Below, in pieces: positions 45,988 through 55,577 of a stretch of DNA of 64,000 bases. The stretch spans positions 1 to 64,000 of the forward strand of contig NZ_CP061913.1 in assembly GCF_019904175.1 (NCBI RefSeq), written 5' to 3'. The stretch is from Dactylosporangium vinaceum (lineage in GTDB: Bacteria; Actinomycetota; Actinomycetes; Mycobacteriales; Micromonosporaceae). Every line of letters begins with the position of its first letter. Position 1 is the stretch's first letter. The notes under the pieces are model-generated. The model saw only the letters and a program-made list of their open reading frames with translations. It made no database searches and had not been told where the DNA came from. Position numbers and translations under genes: made by a program.

Positions 45988-48588
45988 TTAGGTGGGTCGG
46001 CGTGACAACGCCCCCAGGGGGTCTTCGTCCGTGCCCCCAAAATTCGCGAGCTCGGCGTCCGCGAGCGGGGCCAGCAGGCGGTGCTCCCGCGGCAGCAGCC
46101 GGATCCGACCGCGCTCACGCAGGCCGGCCAGGTCCTCCAGCGCCCGGGAGCGGGTCGGCGGGTCGGCGCTCACGACCAGGCCGACAAGCGCCTCCAGTAC
46201 ATCGCGGATGTCGTCGCGGCCGGCCAGCAGGTTCGCCGCCGACTCGAACGCCTTCGCCGCCGCCGGCCGGGCGCCCCGGGCCAGGGCCAGGTAGCCGTTG
46301 ATCAGCGCCACCGTGCCCGCACTGCCGGGCACCGCGGCCAGCTCGGCCAGCACCGCCGACGCCTCACCGGGCTGGCCGGTCTCGGCGAACGCCTGGCCGA
46401 GCGTGCCGAGCACCCGGACCCGGTGCGAGGGGTCACCGACCTCGGCGATGACCGTCGCGGCCCGGCGGGCCAGCGCGATGGCCGTGCCGAAGCGGCCGTC
46501 CAGGCGCGCGACCTCGGCCAGGTTGGCCTCCGTGAGCGCGCACAGCCGGGCGTCGCGGGCCTCGGCCGCCCGCCGCCCCGCGCCCTCCAGCCGCCGGGCC
46601 GCCATACCGAGGTCGCCGACGAGCACGTCGTGCCAGGCGAGGTTGTTCTGGGTGACCGCGATCTCCCGGCCCCGCCCGGTCCGCACGGCCAGCCCGAGCG
46701 CGGCCTCGTTGTGCCGGTGCGCCTCGTCGCTGCCGCCGAGCGCCTGCCAGATCCCGGCCAGGAGCGCCCGTGCGGTGAGCTCGCCGGTCACGTCGCCCCG
46801 CTCGACGAGCACCAGCAGCGCGGCCTCGGTTGCGCACAGCTCCTGGGCCCCGCGCCCGTGCGCCGTGGCCAGCATCGCCGCCCCGACCTGCGCCCAGGCC
46901 CGGATCGCAGGGTCGCAGGTCTGGGTGCGCCGGTCGTCGAGGAGCCGCCGCAGCAGCCGATACCCCTCCACGTCCCGCCCCCGCAGCCGGCACCACCGCG
47001 GAATGGCCCCGGCGATGCGCAGGGCGATCTCCGGCTCACGCACGGCGGTGTACCGCAGGGCCGTGCGAATGTCGCCGTTGAGGTAGTCGAGCCGCAGCGT
47101 GGCCGCCGCGCTGCCGGGCCCGGTGAGCTCGGCCGACACTCGGGTCGCGGTCCGCATGACGACCTCGGCGTGGCGCAGGCGGGCGGCCCGCAGCTCCCCG
47201 GCGTCCGCGCACCGCTCGGCGGCGAAGTCGAAGACCACGTCGAGCAGCCGAAACCGCATGTCACCCGGGCCGCGCACGCTTACCAGCCCCAGCCCGACCA
47301 GCCGGTCGAGCACCGCCTCGACGTCGTCGACCACGCCGTCGAGCAGCAGCTCGGCCAGTTCCACGGACCACTTCCCGCGAAACGTCGACAGCCGGCGCAG
47401 CGCGGCCTGCTCGTGCCCGGCGAGCAGCTGATAGCTGTCGGCCACGACATCGCGCAGCCGGCGCCCGGGCGGGTCCGTGGCGGCCAGGTCCAAGATCCGG
47501 TGCTGGTACCGCGAGAGCAGCTCGACCAGCTCGAGGACGCGCCCCCGGGCCGCGGCCAGCTCGATCGCCAGCGGCAGCCCGTCGAGCCGGCGGACCAGCT
47601 CGGCGATGGTCGGCAGCTCCTCGTCCCGCGCGGGCTCCCGGCGCACGGCCCGGAGCCGCTCCACGAACAGCGCCACGGCCGGCACGCGCCGGAGCGAGCC
47701 CGCGTCGAGCCGCCGCCCGGCGGGCACCTCGAGCGGCTGCACCTGCCAGTCGACGACTCCCGGCAGCTCTCCGGCGAGTGGGCGCCGGCTGGTGACGAGC
47801 ATCCGCACGGCCGGCGCGCGCGCCCGCAGCCAGGTGATGGCCTCGATCGCGGCTCGTGGTGCCCGGTCGGCGCCGTCGACAACCAGCAGGACCGGCTCCT
47901 GGGTCTGGCTCAGCTCGTCGGCCCGGGCCACTCCGAAGACGGCGGCGACGGCGGAAAAAATGTCGGTCGTCTGCGAGATGTTCATGACGGTGACGGAGAC
48001 GGCCGTCCATCCGGCCGCGACCGCCGAGTGCGCCACCGCGTGCGCGAGTGCGCTCTTGCCGACCCCGGCCATCCCGATCAACGCCACGACATCGCCCGCC
48101 GGCTGGGTCAACTGGGTGCTGTAGAGCGTCAGCAGCTCGGCGACGTCCGCGTCCCGGCCGATGAGCGGTGGCGTGGTGGGCAGCGGCAGGGCGGTGCGGG
48201 CGGTGCCGCTCGGCGCCGGCCGGGGCTCGGGCGGCGCCGGCTGCTCTCTTCGCAGCGCGCCGCGGCCGCGCACCATCCGCCCGGCCGTGTCCAGGTATCG
48301 CGTGTTGGCGGACCTGGGGTCGGGCAGGGCCGGGCGGTTCGCGGCCGAGTCGAGAAACGCCTCGCGGTCCGGGCCGGTCAGGCTGAGCGCGTCGGCCAGC
48401 AGGGACAGCGTGGTGCGCTGCGGGCGGGCGACCCGGCCCCGTTCGAGCTCCCGCAGTGTCCGCACGCCCAGGCCGGCCCGCGCGGCGAGCTCATCCTGCG
48501 TCAGTCCCCGGGCCAGGCGCCTGGCCCGCAACGCTCCGGCGAAACTCGCCCCGGCGTTGCGCGGATCATGATCCGCAACTGGAGACAT
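45988..48588 (-). CDS. XRE-HTH / NB-ARC-like NTPase / TPR regulator
   Basis: 866 aa AfsR/LuxR-like signal-transducing regulator. An XRE HTH fills about residues 12-70 (LRARRLARGLTQDELAARAGLGVRTLRELERG). After a Pro-rich linker comes an NTPase with P-loop ALIGMAGVGKSALAHAV, Walker B VLLVVDGADRAPR, and a winged-helix/ARC segment LPLAIELAAARGRVLELVELL. The C-terminal 400 residues are TPR-like helices. It probably switches a target promoter on nucleotide exchange; no target is evident. ATG 48588 is preferred; TTG 48618 would add 10 residues. Confidence 0.88.
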   Translation of the reverse strand: MSPVADHDPRNAGASFAGALRARRLARGLTQDELAARAGLGVRTLRELERGRVARPQRTTLSLLADALSLTGPDREAFLDSAANRPALPDPRSANTRYLDTAGRMVRGRGALRREQPAPPEPRPAPSGTARTALPLPTTPPLIGRDADVAELLTLYSTQLTQPAGDVVALIGMAGVGKSALAHAVAHSAVAAGWTAVSVTVMNISQTTDIFSAVAAVFGVARADELSQTQEPVLLVVDGADRAPRAAIEAITWLRARAPAVRMLVTSRRPLAGELPGVVDWQVQPLEVPAGRRLDAGSLRRVPAVALFVERLRAVRREPARDEELPTIAELVRRLDGLPLAIELAAARGRVLELVELLSRYQHRILDLAATDPPGRRLRDVVADSYQLLAGHEQAALRRLSTFRGKWSVELAELLLDGVVDDVEAVLDRLVGLGLVSVRGPGDMRFRLLDVVFDFAAERCADAGELRAARLRHAEVVMRTATRVSAELTGPGSAAATLRLDYLNGDIRTALRYTAVREPEIALRIAGAIPRWCRLRGRDVEGYRLLRRLLDDRRTQTCDPAIRAWAQVGAAMLATAHGRGAQELCATEAALLVLVERGDVTGELTARALLAGIWQALGGSDEAHRHNEAALGLAVRTGRGREIAVTQNNLAWHDVLVGDLGMAARRLEGAGRRAAEARDARLCALTEANLAEVARLDGRFGTAIALARRAATVIAEVGDPSHRVRVLGTLGQAFAETGQPGEASAVLAELAAVPGSAGTVALINGYLALARGARPAAAKAFESAANLLAGRDDIRDVLEALVGLVVSADPPTRSRALEDLAGLRERGRIRLLPREHRLLAPLADAELANFGGTDEDPLGALSRRPT

Positions 48589-48659
48589 GTTGTGGAAGGT
48601 TACTGAGACAAGCCCCAATACGACACCCGGGCGTCGGAACCACGACCGATGTCAATATC

Positions 48660-50684
48660 TCACCGGCCGGCCCGCGCCCGCGGCAGTGACCACCGCGGGG
48701 CCCACCAGTTCCAGCGGTCGAGCATCGCCATGAGGGCCGGCAGCAGCAGGCCGCGCACGACCGTCACGTCGATCAGGATCGCCACCGTCATCCCGACGCC
48801 GATCTCCTTGACCGCGACCAGGCCGCCCGCCGCGAACCCGAGGAAGACGATCCCGATGCATATCGCGGCCGCCGTCACCACCGGGCCCGACCGCGTGATG
48901 CCGAGCAGGACGGCGCGATCCGTCTCGGGCCGGATGTCGTACTCCTCCTTGATCCGCGCGAGCAGGAAGACCTCGTAGTCCATCGACAGGCCGAAGATGA
49001 ACACGAACAGCAGCACCGGGGTCGTCAGGTCGAGGCCGCCCCACGAGTCGAAGAACAGGGGCACCTGGCCCCAGCCCCACTGGAACACCACGACGAGCAC
49101 CCCGAGCGTCGCGGCCAGCGTCAGCAGGTTCATGAGCACGGCCTTGAGCGGGATCACCACCGAGCCCGTCAGCGCGAAGAGCAGCACGAACGACACGAGC
49201 AGCACGATCACCGCGGCCACCGGCAGACGGTCGGCGAGCGACGCGCGATAGTCGACCACCTCCGCCGCCGGACCCGTCACCCACTTCGGAAACGGCGTGC
49301 TCATCGCCCGCACGTGCCGCACGACGGCGTACCCGGTCGTATCACCGACGCCGCCCTTCGGTGTGAGATCGATGATCGTCCAGCCGGCCGGGACGTCGCT
49401 GCGCACTGACTGCCGCAGCACCGAGCCCTGCAGCTCGTTGCCGATCCGGTTCATGAGGTCACGGACGTCGGCGCGCTCCGGTCCGGCCTGGAGCAGCACC
49501 GAGACCGGCTGTGCCTCATTGTTGAGAAACTTCGATTCCTGGATGTCGTACGTCCGGCGAACCTCGTTCGACCGCGGCAGCGCACGGGCATCGGAGTTGG
49601 CCGGGTTGGCGCCGAGCAGCGGTGCGGCCAGCACCAGGAGCCCGAGTGTGGTCAGCAGCGCCACCCGGGTGGGCTCGCGCTGGGCCCGGGCGGCCAGGCG
49701 GGGCAGGAGCCGGTCGAGCGGTTTTGATTCGCGCTGCGGACCGATCGGGATCAGGGCGAGCAGGGCGGGTACCAGCGACAGGGCGACGAGCGTCGTCAAC
49801 GCCACGACGGCCGCCCCGCCCAGTGCCACCGCGGCCAGCAGGGGCTCGGCGAACGCGGTGAGCCCGGCCAGCGTCAGCGTGACGGCCAGCCCCGAGATCG
49901 CCACCGCCCGCCCGGCCCGGCGCACCGCCACACCGGGGTCCTCGCGGTATCGAACGATGATCAGCAGCGAGTAGTCCACCGCGAGCCCGATGCCCAGCAG
50001 TGTGACGACGTTGAGGGAGTACTCGCTGACCTTCGTCACGTAGCTGAGGCCCAGCAGCACCAGCAGCGAACCGCTCACGCTCACGGCCGCGACGATCAGG
50101 GGCAGGAGCGCGGCGCGCAGGCCGCCGAAGAAGAAGTACAGCGCGACGAGCAGGACCGCGAACGCCACGCTCTCGCCGATGGCCAGATCGTGGACGGACT
50201 GGTCGGCGAACGCCCGCTCGGCCAGCTTCGTCCCGCCGACCTCGACGGTCGGCGCCTGGATCCGCTCGAGCCGGGCCCGGACGCGGTCCTCGAGCGCCTC
50301 CCGCGGGCCGTCCGGGAGGGCCGGGTCGAGCTCGACCCGCACGCTGACACTGCGGTTGTCGGCACCGATCTGTCCACCCTGGCCGGTGTAGAGGTCGTTT
50401 ACCTCGCGGACGCCCGGCATGGCCCGGACCTCCTGGGCCGCGGTGCTGACACTCGCGACGAGCCCCGGGTCGTACGGCTCAAGCCCTTCGATGACCGCGA
50501 ACACCAGCGCCCCGGTCGGCGCGACCTCGTCGATGTGCCGCTGCCCGACCGCCGACTCGCTGTCGGCCCGGTTGGTGCCGGTGGCGGCCAGCCGATCGAA
50601 CAGCCCGCCGCCGAACACCGCGCCGGCGACCGTGACCGCCAGCCAGAACCCCACGACGACCCACCGGCCGCGTTTCCCGAACAT
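48660..50684 (-). CDS. MMPL/RND family membrane transporter
   Basis: About 674 aa with the MMPL layout: a membrane helix at 9-29, a first extracytoplasmic loop (about 30-165), a bundle of helices with GIGLAVDYSLLIIVRYRED, a second loop (about 335-500), then VFIFGLSMDYEVFLLARIKEEYD and the last helices. The two D-Y pairs (AVDYSLL, SMDYEVF) form the proton relay of the family. Cargo is unknown; relatives export lipids or drugs. ATG 50684 or TTG 50696 may start it. It ends 41 bp from the TTG alternative of the regulator upstream. Confidence 0.92.
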   Translation of the reverse strand: MFGKRGRWVVVGFWLAVTVAGAVFGGGLFDRLAATGTNRADSESAVGQRHIDEVAPTGALVFAVIEGLEPYDPGLVASVSTAAQEVRAMPGVREVNDLYTGQGGQIGADNRSVSVRVELDPALPDGPREALEDRVRARLERIQAPTVEVGGTKLAERAFADQSVHDLAIGESVAFAVLLVALYFFFGGLRAALLPLIVAAVSVSGSLLVLLGLSYVTKVSEYSLNVVTLLGIGLAVDYSLLIIVRYREDPGVAVRRAGRAVAISGLAVTLTLAGLTAFAEPLLAAVALGGAAVVALTTLVALSLVPALLALIPIGPQRESKPLDRLLPRLAARAQREPTRVALLTTLGLLVLAAPLLGANPANSDARALPRSNEVRRTYDIQESKFLNNEAQPVSVLLQAGPERADVRDLMNRIGNELQGSVLRQSVRSDVPAGWTIIDLTPKGGVGDTTGYAVVRHVRAMSTPFPKWVTGPAAEVVDYRASLADRLPVAAVIVLLVSFVLLFALTGSVVIPLKAVLMNLLTLAATLGVLVVVFQWGWGQVPLFFDSWGGLDLTTPVLLFVFIFGLSMDYEVFLLARIKEEYDIRPETDRAVLLGITRSGPVVTAAAICIGIVFLGFAAGGLVAVKEIGVGMTVAILIDVTVVRGLLLPALMAMLDRWNWWAPRWSLPRARAGR

Positions 50685-50732
50685 CGCCGTATGCAAGCAC
50701 GGCGGGGGTCGGGTGGATATCGGCCGTACGCG

Positions 50733-52136
50733 TTAGTCGGTGCTCTTGCCCCGGCCGCGTCCGCGCCCGCGGGGCGGCTTGGTCTCGTCGGGTGCGGGCT
50801 CGGTCGGCCAGAGCGGCGCGACGGCGGGGGTGACCTTGGCCGTGCCGGTGCCCGCCGGTTTGGTGTCGGCTTTGGCGGGTGCGGGCTCGTCGGGTTCGGT
50901 GTCCTCCGCGTAGGCGCGGTTGGCGGCGTCGGAGGTGTAGGTGCGGCCGGCGGGTTCGCTCTTGCCGTAGGCGCGGGACGGCGCGTAGGCGTCGGACTCG
51001 AGGTCGGTGGCCGAGTCGAGGTCGGTGGAGGTGACGGACGCGGCGCCGACGGCCACGGGCTCCTTGGCCCAGGAGTCGCTGGAGGTCGTGATCGGGGCGT
51101 CGTCGTCGGAGTCGCGGCGGCGGGTCTCGGCCTCGCCGGCGTCGGCGAGGGCGGCGGTCCATTCGGAGTAGTGGGCGGCGGAGCGGGCGTCGCGCTCGGC
51201 GGCGGCGGCCTTGCGGCTGGCGCGGGCTTCGGCGCGGGAGCCGCGGGGGCCGATGGAGGAGACGATGACGGAGCCGGCCAGGCCGGCGAGGACCGCGTAG
51301 GGGGCGATGACGAACGCGGAGAGGTGCTGGTCGTGCTCGCCGAGGGCGGGCATCGCCAGGAAGTAGGCGATGGCGACGAGCAGGGGGCCGGTGAGGCCGG
51401 AGACGGCGACGCCGACGCGGTGTTCGCCGCGGCGGGCGGCGGGCCAGGCGGCGAGGGCGCCGATGACGAGGGCGACAAGGATCATGAGCAGGGCGCCGGG
51501 CAGGTTGACCATGCCGTTGATCCAGGTGGCGTCGGTGAACTGCCAGGTGCCGAGCTGAGCCGCGGTGGTGGTGTCGCCGTTGGCGTGCACGACGTCGGCG
51601 ACGGCGACGACGCCGAGGGTCCACAGCCAGGCGGCCGAGGCGATGATGTTGGCGGCGATGGCCCGGGCGGCGAGGGCGGCGATGGCCACGAGCAGGCCGA
51701 CGATGAGCCCGGTGATGGCGTAGCCGCCGGCGGTGAAGTAGGGGGCGGCGTTGTCCGGGCGCGGGGTGCGCGACGGGATCGCGACAAGCGGCACGATGAT
51801 CAGGGAGCCGACCGCGGCGGCGAGGGCGACGACGACCCGCCAGGCGATGATCAGGGCCTGGCCGGCGACGCTGTCCGGGCCGAATCGGCTGTCACTGTCC
51901 GGGACGCGGGCGCCGGCGCCGGCGAGGCGGTCGGCGCAGACGGCGCCGATGACTGTCGAGGTTGCGGCCAGCCAGGCGACCCAGGCGAGGCTGCTCACCC
52001 AGACGGTGGCGCTGTTGCCGGTCGGCTGCCAGGAGATGATCCCGAGTCCGTAGCCGAGCCCGAGCTGCGCGGCACCCGCGCCGGCCGCGACGCCGATCGC
52101 TGTGAATATTGAGGTCGCCCAGCTTCGTGCCGCCAT
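50733..52136 (-). CDS. Multi-pass membrane protein with charged cytoplasmic tail
   Basis: About 467 aa; no family recognised. The N-terminal 260 residues hold roughly eight hydrophobic segments (for example TSIFTAIGVAAGAGAAQLG, ITGLIVGLLVAIAALAARA, LLMILVALVIGALAAWPAA). Then comes a coiled, Arg/Ala-rich region with RKAAAAERDARSAA, and a long Asp/Glu/Pro-rich tail ending in an Arg/Gly/Lys cluster. The tail's AT/DT-type repeats make it probably disordered. ATG 52136 is used; GTG 52145 is possible. The PASTA-protein gene is divergent from it. Confidence 0.78.
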   Translation of the reverse strand: MAARSWATSIFTAIGVAAGAGAAQLGLGYGLGIISWQPTGNSATVWVSSLAWVAWLAATSTVIGAVCADRLAGAGARVPDSDSRFGPDSVAGQALIIAWRVVVALAAAVGSLIIVPLVAIPSRTPRPDNAAPYFTAGGYAITGLIVGLLVAIAALAARAIAANIIASAAWLWTLGVVAVADVVHANGDTTTAAQLGTWQFTDATWINGMVNLPGALLMILVALVIGALAAWPAARRGEHRVGVAVSGLTGPLLVAIAYFLAMPALGEHDQHLSAFVIAPYAVLAGLAGSVIVSSIGPRGSRAEARASRKAAAAERDARSAAHYSEWTAALADAGEAETRRRDSDDDAPITTSSDSWAKEPVAVGAASVTSTDLDSATDLESDAYAPSRAYGKSEPAGRTYTSDAANRAYAEDTEPDEPAPAKADTKPAGTGTAKVTPAVAPLWPTEPAPDETKPPRGRGRGRGKSTD

Positions 52137-52279
52137 GCCGGGCACTATAGGCCTCGGGGTCCACCCCGGCGAGTTGTTGTCGTGGGTACGTCATCCGCCG
52201 CGGGTGACGTGATCCCGCTGGTCACGATCATGTCGCGGCGAAGCACCGGATGAGTCGGGCAAAGTGGTGAACTGGAGGT

Positions 52280-53098
52280 ATGGCGAACCGAGCCGACCAG
52301 CCCGACGACGAGTCCTCGACGCAGCCGTTCTGGCCGTTTCCCAGCGATGACGGGCCGGGCGCCGACCCGGACGCGACGCAGCTCCAGCACCCCACGGACG
52401 CCACCCAGGTCCAGCGCCCCACCGACGCCACGCAGGTGCAGCGGCCGGTCGACGCCACGCGGCAGGTTCGGCCGACCGCGCGGATCGTGGAGGACGGCGC
52501 CGAGCGGGAGCGGTGGTCGGCCCGGGCCGGGGTGCCCGCGCCCGGTGACCCGGCGGTGCGCCGGCCCGCACCGCAGGAGTGGGTGGAGGAGCCGGAGGAG
52601 GACCCGTATCAGGGTCGCAACTGGCTGACGCCGGTGGTCGTCGGCATCGTCGCGCTGGTGCTGATCGGGGCGCTGAGCGTCGGCCTGTACCTCATCTACC
52701 GCGCGACAGCCGACGGCCGCAACGCGCCGGGCGACCTGGAGTCGTCGGCTCCGGCCGCTGTCTCGTCCGCGCCGCCGGCCAGCAGTGCCGCGCCGCCGTC
52801 GTCCGCGCCGCCGTCCTCGGAGGCACCGCCGAGCGAGGGGCCCGAGCCCGTCGTGATCCCGCCGCTGCGGGGCAACACCCTGGCCGAGGCGACGGTGAAG
52901 CTGCAGGGGCTGGGGCTCAACGTGAAGGTCGAGCGGGTGCCCGACGACTCGCTGCCACCGGGTGAAGTGCTGTCCGCCCGGCCGGGCGAGGGCCAGACGG
53001 TCCTGCCCGGAGAGACAGTGACCCTGAGGGTGGCGGCCGCCGTTACTACCGCTCCATCGGTACCGCAGCCCAGCGCCTCGGCGAGCCGGAGCCGCTGA
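52280..53098 (+). CDS. Single-pass membrane protein with one PASTA domain
   Basis: 272 aa. The cytoplasmic first 115 residues carry a three-fold repeat near 35-60 (PTDATQVQR units). A membrane segment follows at about 116-140 (VVVGIVALVLIGALSVGLYLIY), a Ser/Pro/Ala linker, then one PASTA domain (about 190-260, VVIPPLRGNTLAEATVKLQGLGL to GQTVLPGETVTLRV) of the kind that binds muropeptides or lipid II. There is no kinase domain. GGAGG precedes the ATG. Confidence 0.85.
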   Translation: MANRADQPDDESSTQPFWPFPSDDGPGADPDATQLQHPTDATQVQRPTDATQVQRPVDATRQVRPTARIVEDGAERERWSARAGVPAPGDPAVRRPAPQEWVEEPEEDPYQGRNWLTPVVVGIVALVLIGALSVGLYLIYRATADGRNAPGDLESSAPAAVSSAPPASSAAPPSSAPPSSEAPPSEGPEPVVIPPLRGNTLAEATVKLQGLGLNVKVERVPDDSLPPGEVLSARPGEGQTVLPGETVTLRVAAAVTTAPSVPQPSASASRSR

Positions 53099-53112
53099 CC
53101 GCGCAGACAGGG

Positions 53113-53143
53113 CCTCCGCCGTTCGCTGACGCGGCGGCGGAGG
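53113..53143. terminator. Bidirectional terminator hairpin
   Basis: CCTCCGCCG (53113-53121) and CGGCGGAGG (53135-53143) form a perfect 9-bp stem with a 13-nt loop between the convergent PASTA gene and the small gene at 53181. Confidence 0.6.
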
Positions 53144-53180
53144 GGGCGATCCCGTCTTGCATCCGGGGATGGGGTCGGCG

Positions 53181-53453
53181 TCAGCCGACGGCGACCGGCG
53201 TTCCGGTTCGCATCGCCGCGGAGGCGCGTTGGTTGCGGGCGACGAAGCCCGGCTGTAGGCCCTGGAGCAGCACAAATATCGAACGGCGCTCGACGGCGTC
53301 GCCCGAGGCGTTGAGCTGGTATCCGTCGAGCCAGGCCCAGCCGTCGTAGGTCTGCCAGTCGTGAACGCGGATGACTCGGAACAGCATGGGCTGCGTGAAC
53401 TGCACACTCGCGGTCTTCGTCACGCGCAGCACATCACCGGTCCTGGGTAACAC
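53181..53453 (-). CDS. Small conserved-looking hypothetical protein (90 aa)
   Basis: Soluble, rich in Val, Arg and Trp: LPRTGDVLRVTKTASVQFTQ, then RVIRVHDWQTYDGWAWLDGYQLNASGDAVERR, then a short C-terminal region. I recall similar small proteins in related actinomycetes but no function. The beta-rich, barrel-like pattern with four evenly spaced Trp/Tyr residues suggests a small binding domain. It starts at GTG 53453. Confidence 0.7.
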   Translation of the reverse strand: MLPRTGDVLRVTKTASVQFTQPMLFRVIRVHDWQTYDGWAWLDGYQLNASGDAVERRSIFVLLQGLQPGFVARNQRASAAMRTGTPVAVG

Positions 53454-53782
53454 CGTGGGACTCCCGTCTTTCCGTCGGCTTGGGGAAGCACGGTCACGGG
53501 AGCCCTTCGCGGGGGCCGGTCCGTAACCGCCGATCGGCTTCGATCGTTTGTCGCTGCGTCCACCTGAGGGCGGATTGCTCGCTCAAATGAACAATCCGTG
53601 ACCCCAGCCACACGGACAGGTTGCCGCACAACGGTGATCAATGCAACTTGCAGGACGAAGTTTCCACCGCAGGTATGAGTCACAGAATGTTGTGCCCAGT
53701 CGCCTTGCGCGGCTTTACGATGTTGCGCTGATCTATACGTAAGTCATCTACGTAGATCTCGCGGCGTGGAGGTACGACAAAC
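53454..53782. promoter_or_regulatory. Divergent promoter region of the 90-aa gene and the XRE gene
   Basis: 329 bp with no gene. Near its right end GATCTATACGTA (53731-53742) and TACGTAGATC (53750-53759) form an imperfect inverted repeat (one inserted base) 24 bp before the XRE start codon, a plausible operator for that regulator. GGAGG follows at 53768. The remainder shows no structure I can support. Confidence 0.45.
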
Positions 53783-54631
53783 GTGGCAAGTCGACGAGGC
53801 AGCCCGACCCTCCGGCGCCGCCAACTGGGCATGGAGCTGCGGCGACTGCGTGAGGCCGCGCACGTCACCATCGATCAGGTTGCCGAGCGACTGGAATGCT
53901 CCGGCTCCAAGATCTCCCGCATCGAGACCGGGCAGACGGGCGTCACGCCGCGCGATGTCCGCGACATGTTGGACATTTACGGCGTAGATCCGGAATACGC
54001 CGATCAATTGCTCAAGATCGCTCGTGAGGCTCGACAGAAGGGCTGGTGGCAGCTGTACGGCGACGTGCTCACCAGTGCCTACGTGGGGCTCGAAGCAGCC
54101 GCCGACCACATCCGGTCGTACGAGGCGCTCGTCGTTCCCGGGCTGCTGCAGACCGAGGAGTACGCCCAGGCCATGATCCACGCCGCCCGGCCCGACATCG
54201 GCGCGAGCGATGTCGAAAAAAGGGTGCGTGTCCGAATGGGCCGCCAGTCGTTGCTCACTCAGGATGACCCGATCGACCTCTGGGTGGTGCTGGACGAGGC
54301 CGTCCTGCGGCGCCCGGTCGGTGGGAGGGCGGTCATGCGCCGCCAGCTGGAACACCTGAGTCTGGCGGCCAGCTGGCCCAACGTGACCCTGCAGGTCCTG
54401 CCCTTCTCCGCCGGCTCGCACGCCGGGATGGACGGGGCGTTCACGATTTTGCTGTATGACGAGTCTGCCGGGCAGAACTTCGTGTTCGCTTCGAACGCGG
54501 CCGGGGGACTCTTTCTCGAGAAGGACGACGAGCTGCAGCGCTACGGATTCATCTTTGACTACTTGCGCGCCAACGCACTCCGTCCGGACGAGTCAGTGTC
54601 ATTGTTTGTGAAGCTGACAAAGGAGCCGTAG
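53783..54631 (+). CDS. XRE-HTH / DUF5753 regulator
   Basis: 282 aa actinomycete regulator. The HTH spans about residues 10-65 (LRRLREAAHVTIDQVAERLECSGSKISRIETGQTGV). The C-terminal DUF5753 domain (about 85-275) has YEALVVPGLLQTEEYAQAMI, VVLDEAVLRRPVGG and LPFSAGSHAGMDGAFTILLY. Such proteins pair with small DUF397 proteins and affect development and antibiotic production in Streptomyces. The next gene begins on its stop codon. Confidence 0.93.
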   Translation: MASRRGSPTLRRRQLGMELRRLREAAHVTIDQVAERLECSGSKISRIETGQTGVTPRDVRDMLDIYGVDPEYADQLLKIAREARQKGWWQLYGDVLTSAYVGLEAAADHIRSYEALVVPGLLQTEEYAQAMIHAARPDIGASDVEKRVRVRMGRQSLLTQDDPIDLWVVLDEAVLRRPVGGRAVMRRQLEHLSLAASWPNVTLQVLPFSAGSHAGMDGAFTILLYDESAGQNFVFASNAAGGLFLEKDDELQRYGFIFDYLRANALRPDESVSLFVKLTKEP

Positions 54632-54858
54632 TGGAAATCGAAGCCAAGGGCTTCCACGTGAACCTCGACGGTGCCGCGTGGCGCAAGAGCACCCGCAGCG
54701 GACCGTACTCCGACAACTGCGTCGAGGTGGCGTTCGTCGGGGGCGCCGTGGCGCTGCGCGACTCGAAGGACAAGGCCGGCGCGGTGCTGCTGTTCACCCC
54801 CGAGGAGTGGCTGGCCTTCATCGGCGGGACCAAGGACGGTGAGTTCGACCTGGCGTGA
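54631..54858 (+). CDS. DUF397 protein
   Basis: 75 aa with the DUF397 signature: AAWRKSTRSGPYSDNCVEVAFVGG, VALRDSKDKAGAVLLFTPEEWLAFI. GTG 54631 shares a base with the upstream stop and has AAAGGAG before it, so the two proteins are coupled. DUF397 partners are thought to antagonise their XRE regulators; that is known of the family, not shown here. Confidence 0.95.
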   Translation: MEIEAKGFHVNLDGAAWRKSTRSGPYSDNCVEVAFVGGAVALRDSKDKAGAVLLFTPEEWLAFIGGTKDGEFDLA

Positions 54859-54879
54859 CGACACGCCGGTCATGACCAT

Positions 54880-54926
54880 CCGGCCCGTTTCGCGGATTCG
54901 CCCGCGGAGCGGGCCGGTTCGTTTTA
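54880..54926 (+). terminator. Rho-independent terminator of the XRE-DUF397 operon
   Basis: Outer stem CCGGCCCG/CGGGCCGG (8 bp) with an inner CGCGG/CCGCG stem, followed by TTCGTTTTA. This is one of the few hairpins in the window with a T-rich tail. Confidence 0.75.
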
Positions 54927-55085
54927 CGGCCCAATCCCTCTCCGGGCGGGTGGTTCTGCGGTGCCGGTGCGCGTGGCAGTGCACGTCGAGGCGTGGCGTT
55001 CCACCAGCAACGTCGTTGTAGATATGAGTGCCGCGAATCGCACCGATTGCGACACTTCCCCCCGAGTGAGATAAGGCTTCCTACC

Positions 55086-55577
55086 GTGAACATTGGCCCC
55101 GAAAATTTCGGCAACGGATCGTCGAAGACCGACGACCGTTTCTCCGGGCAACTGGGTAGCTACCGTCCGGGCGGTCGCCGGGACGGCCTCGGCGACGGGC
55201 CGCTCGACGACCTGTCCCCGCGCAACGGCTCGCCGCTGGACCGGGCGTCGATGCCGCTGGACATGACGCCGCCCAAGCTCCCCGAGTCCTCGCTCGTCGC
55301 GGACCTGGGCCCGCTCACCGGGGGCTCGCTGAGCTCCGGCTCGTTGGGCTCCAACGCGCTCGACGGCCCGCTGACCGAGCCGATGTTCGGCCGCGACTCC
55401 TGGCTGGACACCCCGAGCGGCGCTTCGATGGCCGATCACCCGCTGCTGCGCGGCCTGCTCATGGAGCTGCCGCCGAAGGGCACGATGCCGCAGCAGGAGT
55501 GGCTGGACCGCTGGTTCGAGGCCGCCCGCAGCATCCTCGAACTGATCTACTCGCAGGAGTCCCGGCAGCTCAAGTAG
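55086..55577 (+). CDS. Hypothetical protein, disordered N-terminus (163 aa)
   Basis: I recognise no family. The first 110 residues are Gly/Ser/Pro/Asp/Leu-rich with SLSSGSLGSNALDG and LPESSLVADLGPLTGG, so probably unfolded. The last 45 are helical (DHPLLRGLLMELPPKG, QEWLDRWFEAARSILELIYSQE) and could be a binding helix. No signal peptide. The GTG start has AAGG upstream. Codon use is normal. Confidence 0.68.
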   Translation: MNIGPENFGNGSSKTDDRFSGQLGSYRPGGRRDGLGDGPLDDLSPRNGSPLDRASMPLDMTPPKLPESSLVADLGPLTGGSLSSGSLGSNALDGPLTEPMFGRDSWLDTPSGASMADHPLLRGLLMELPPKGTMPQQEWLDRWFEAARSILELIYSQESRQLK

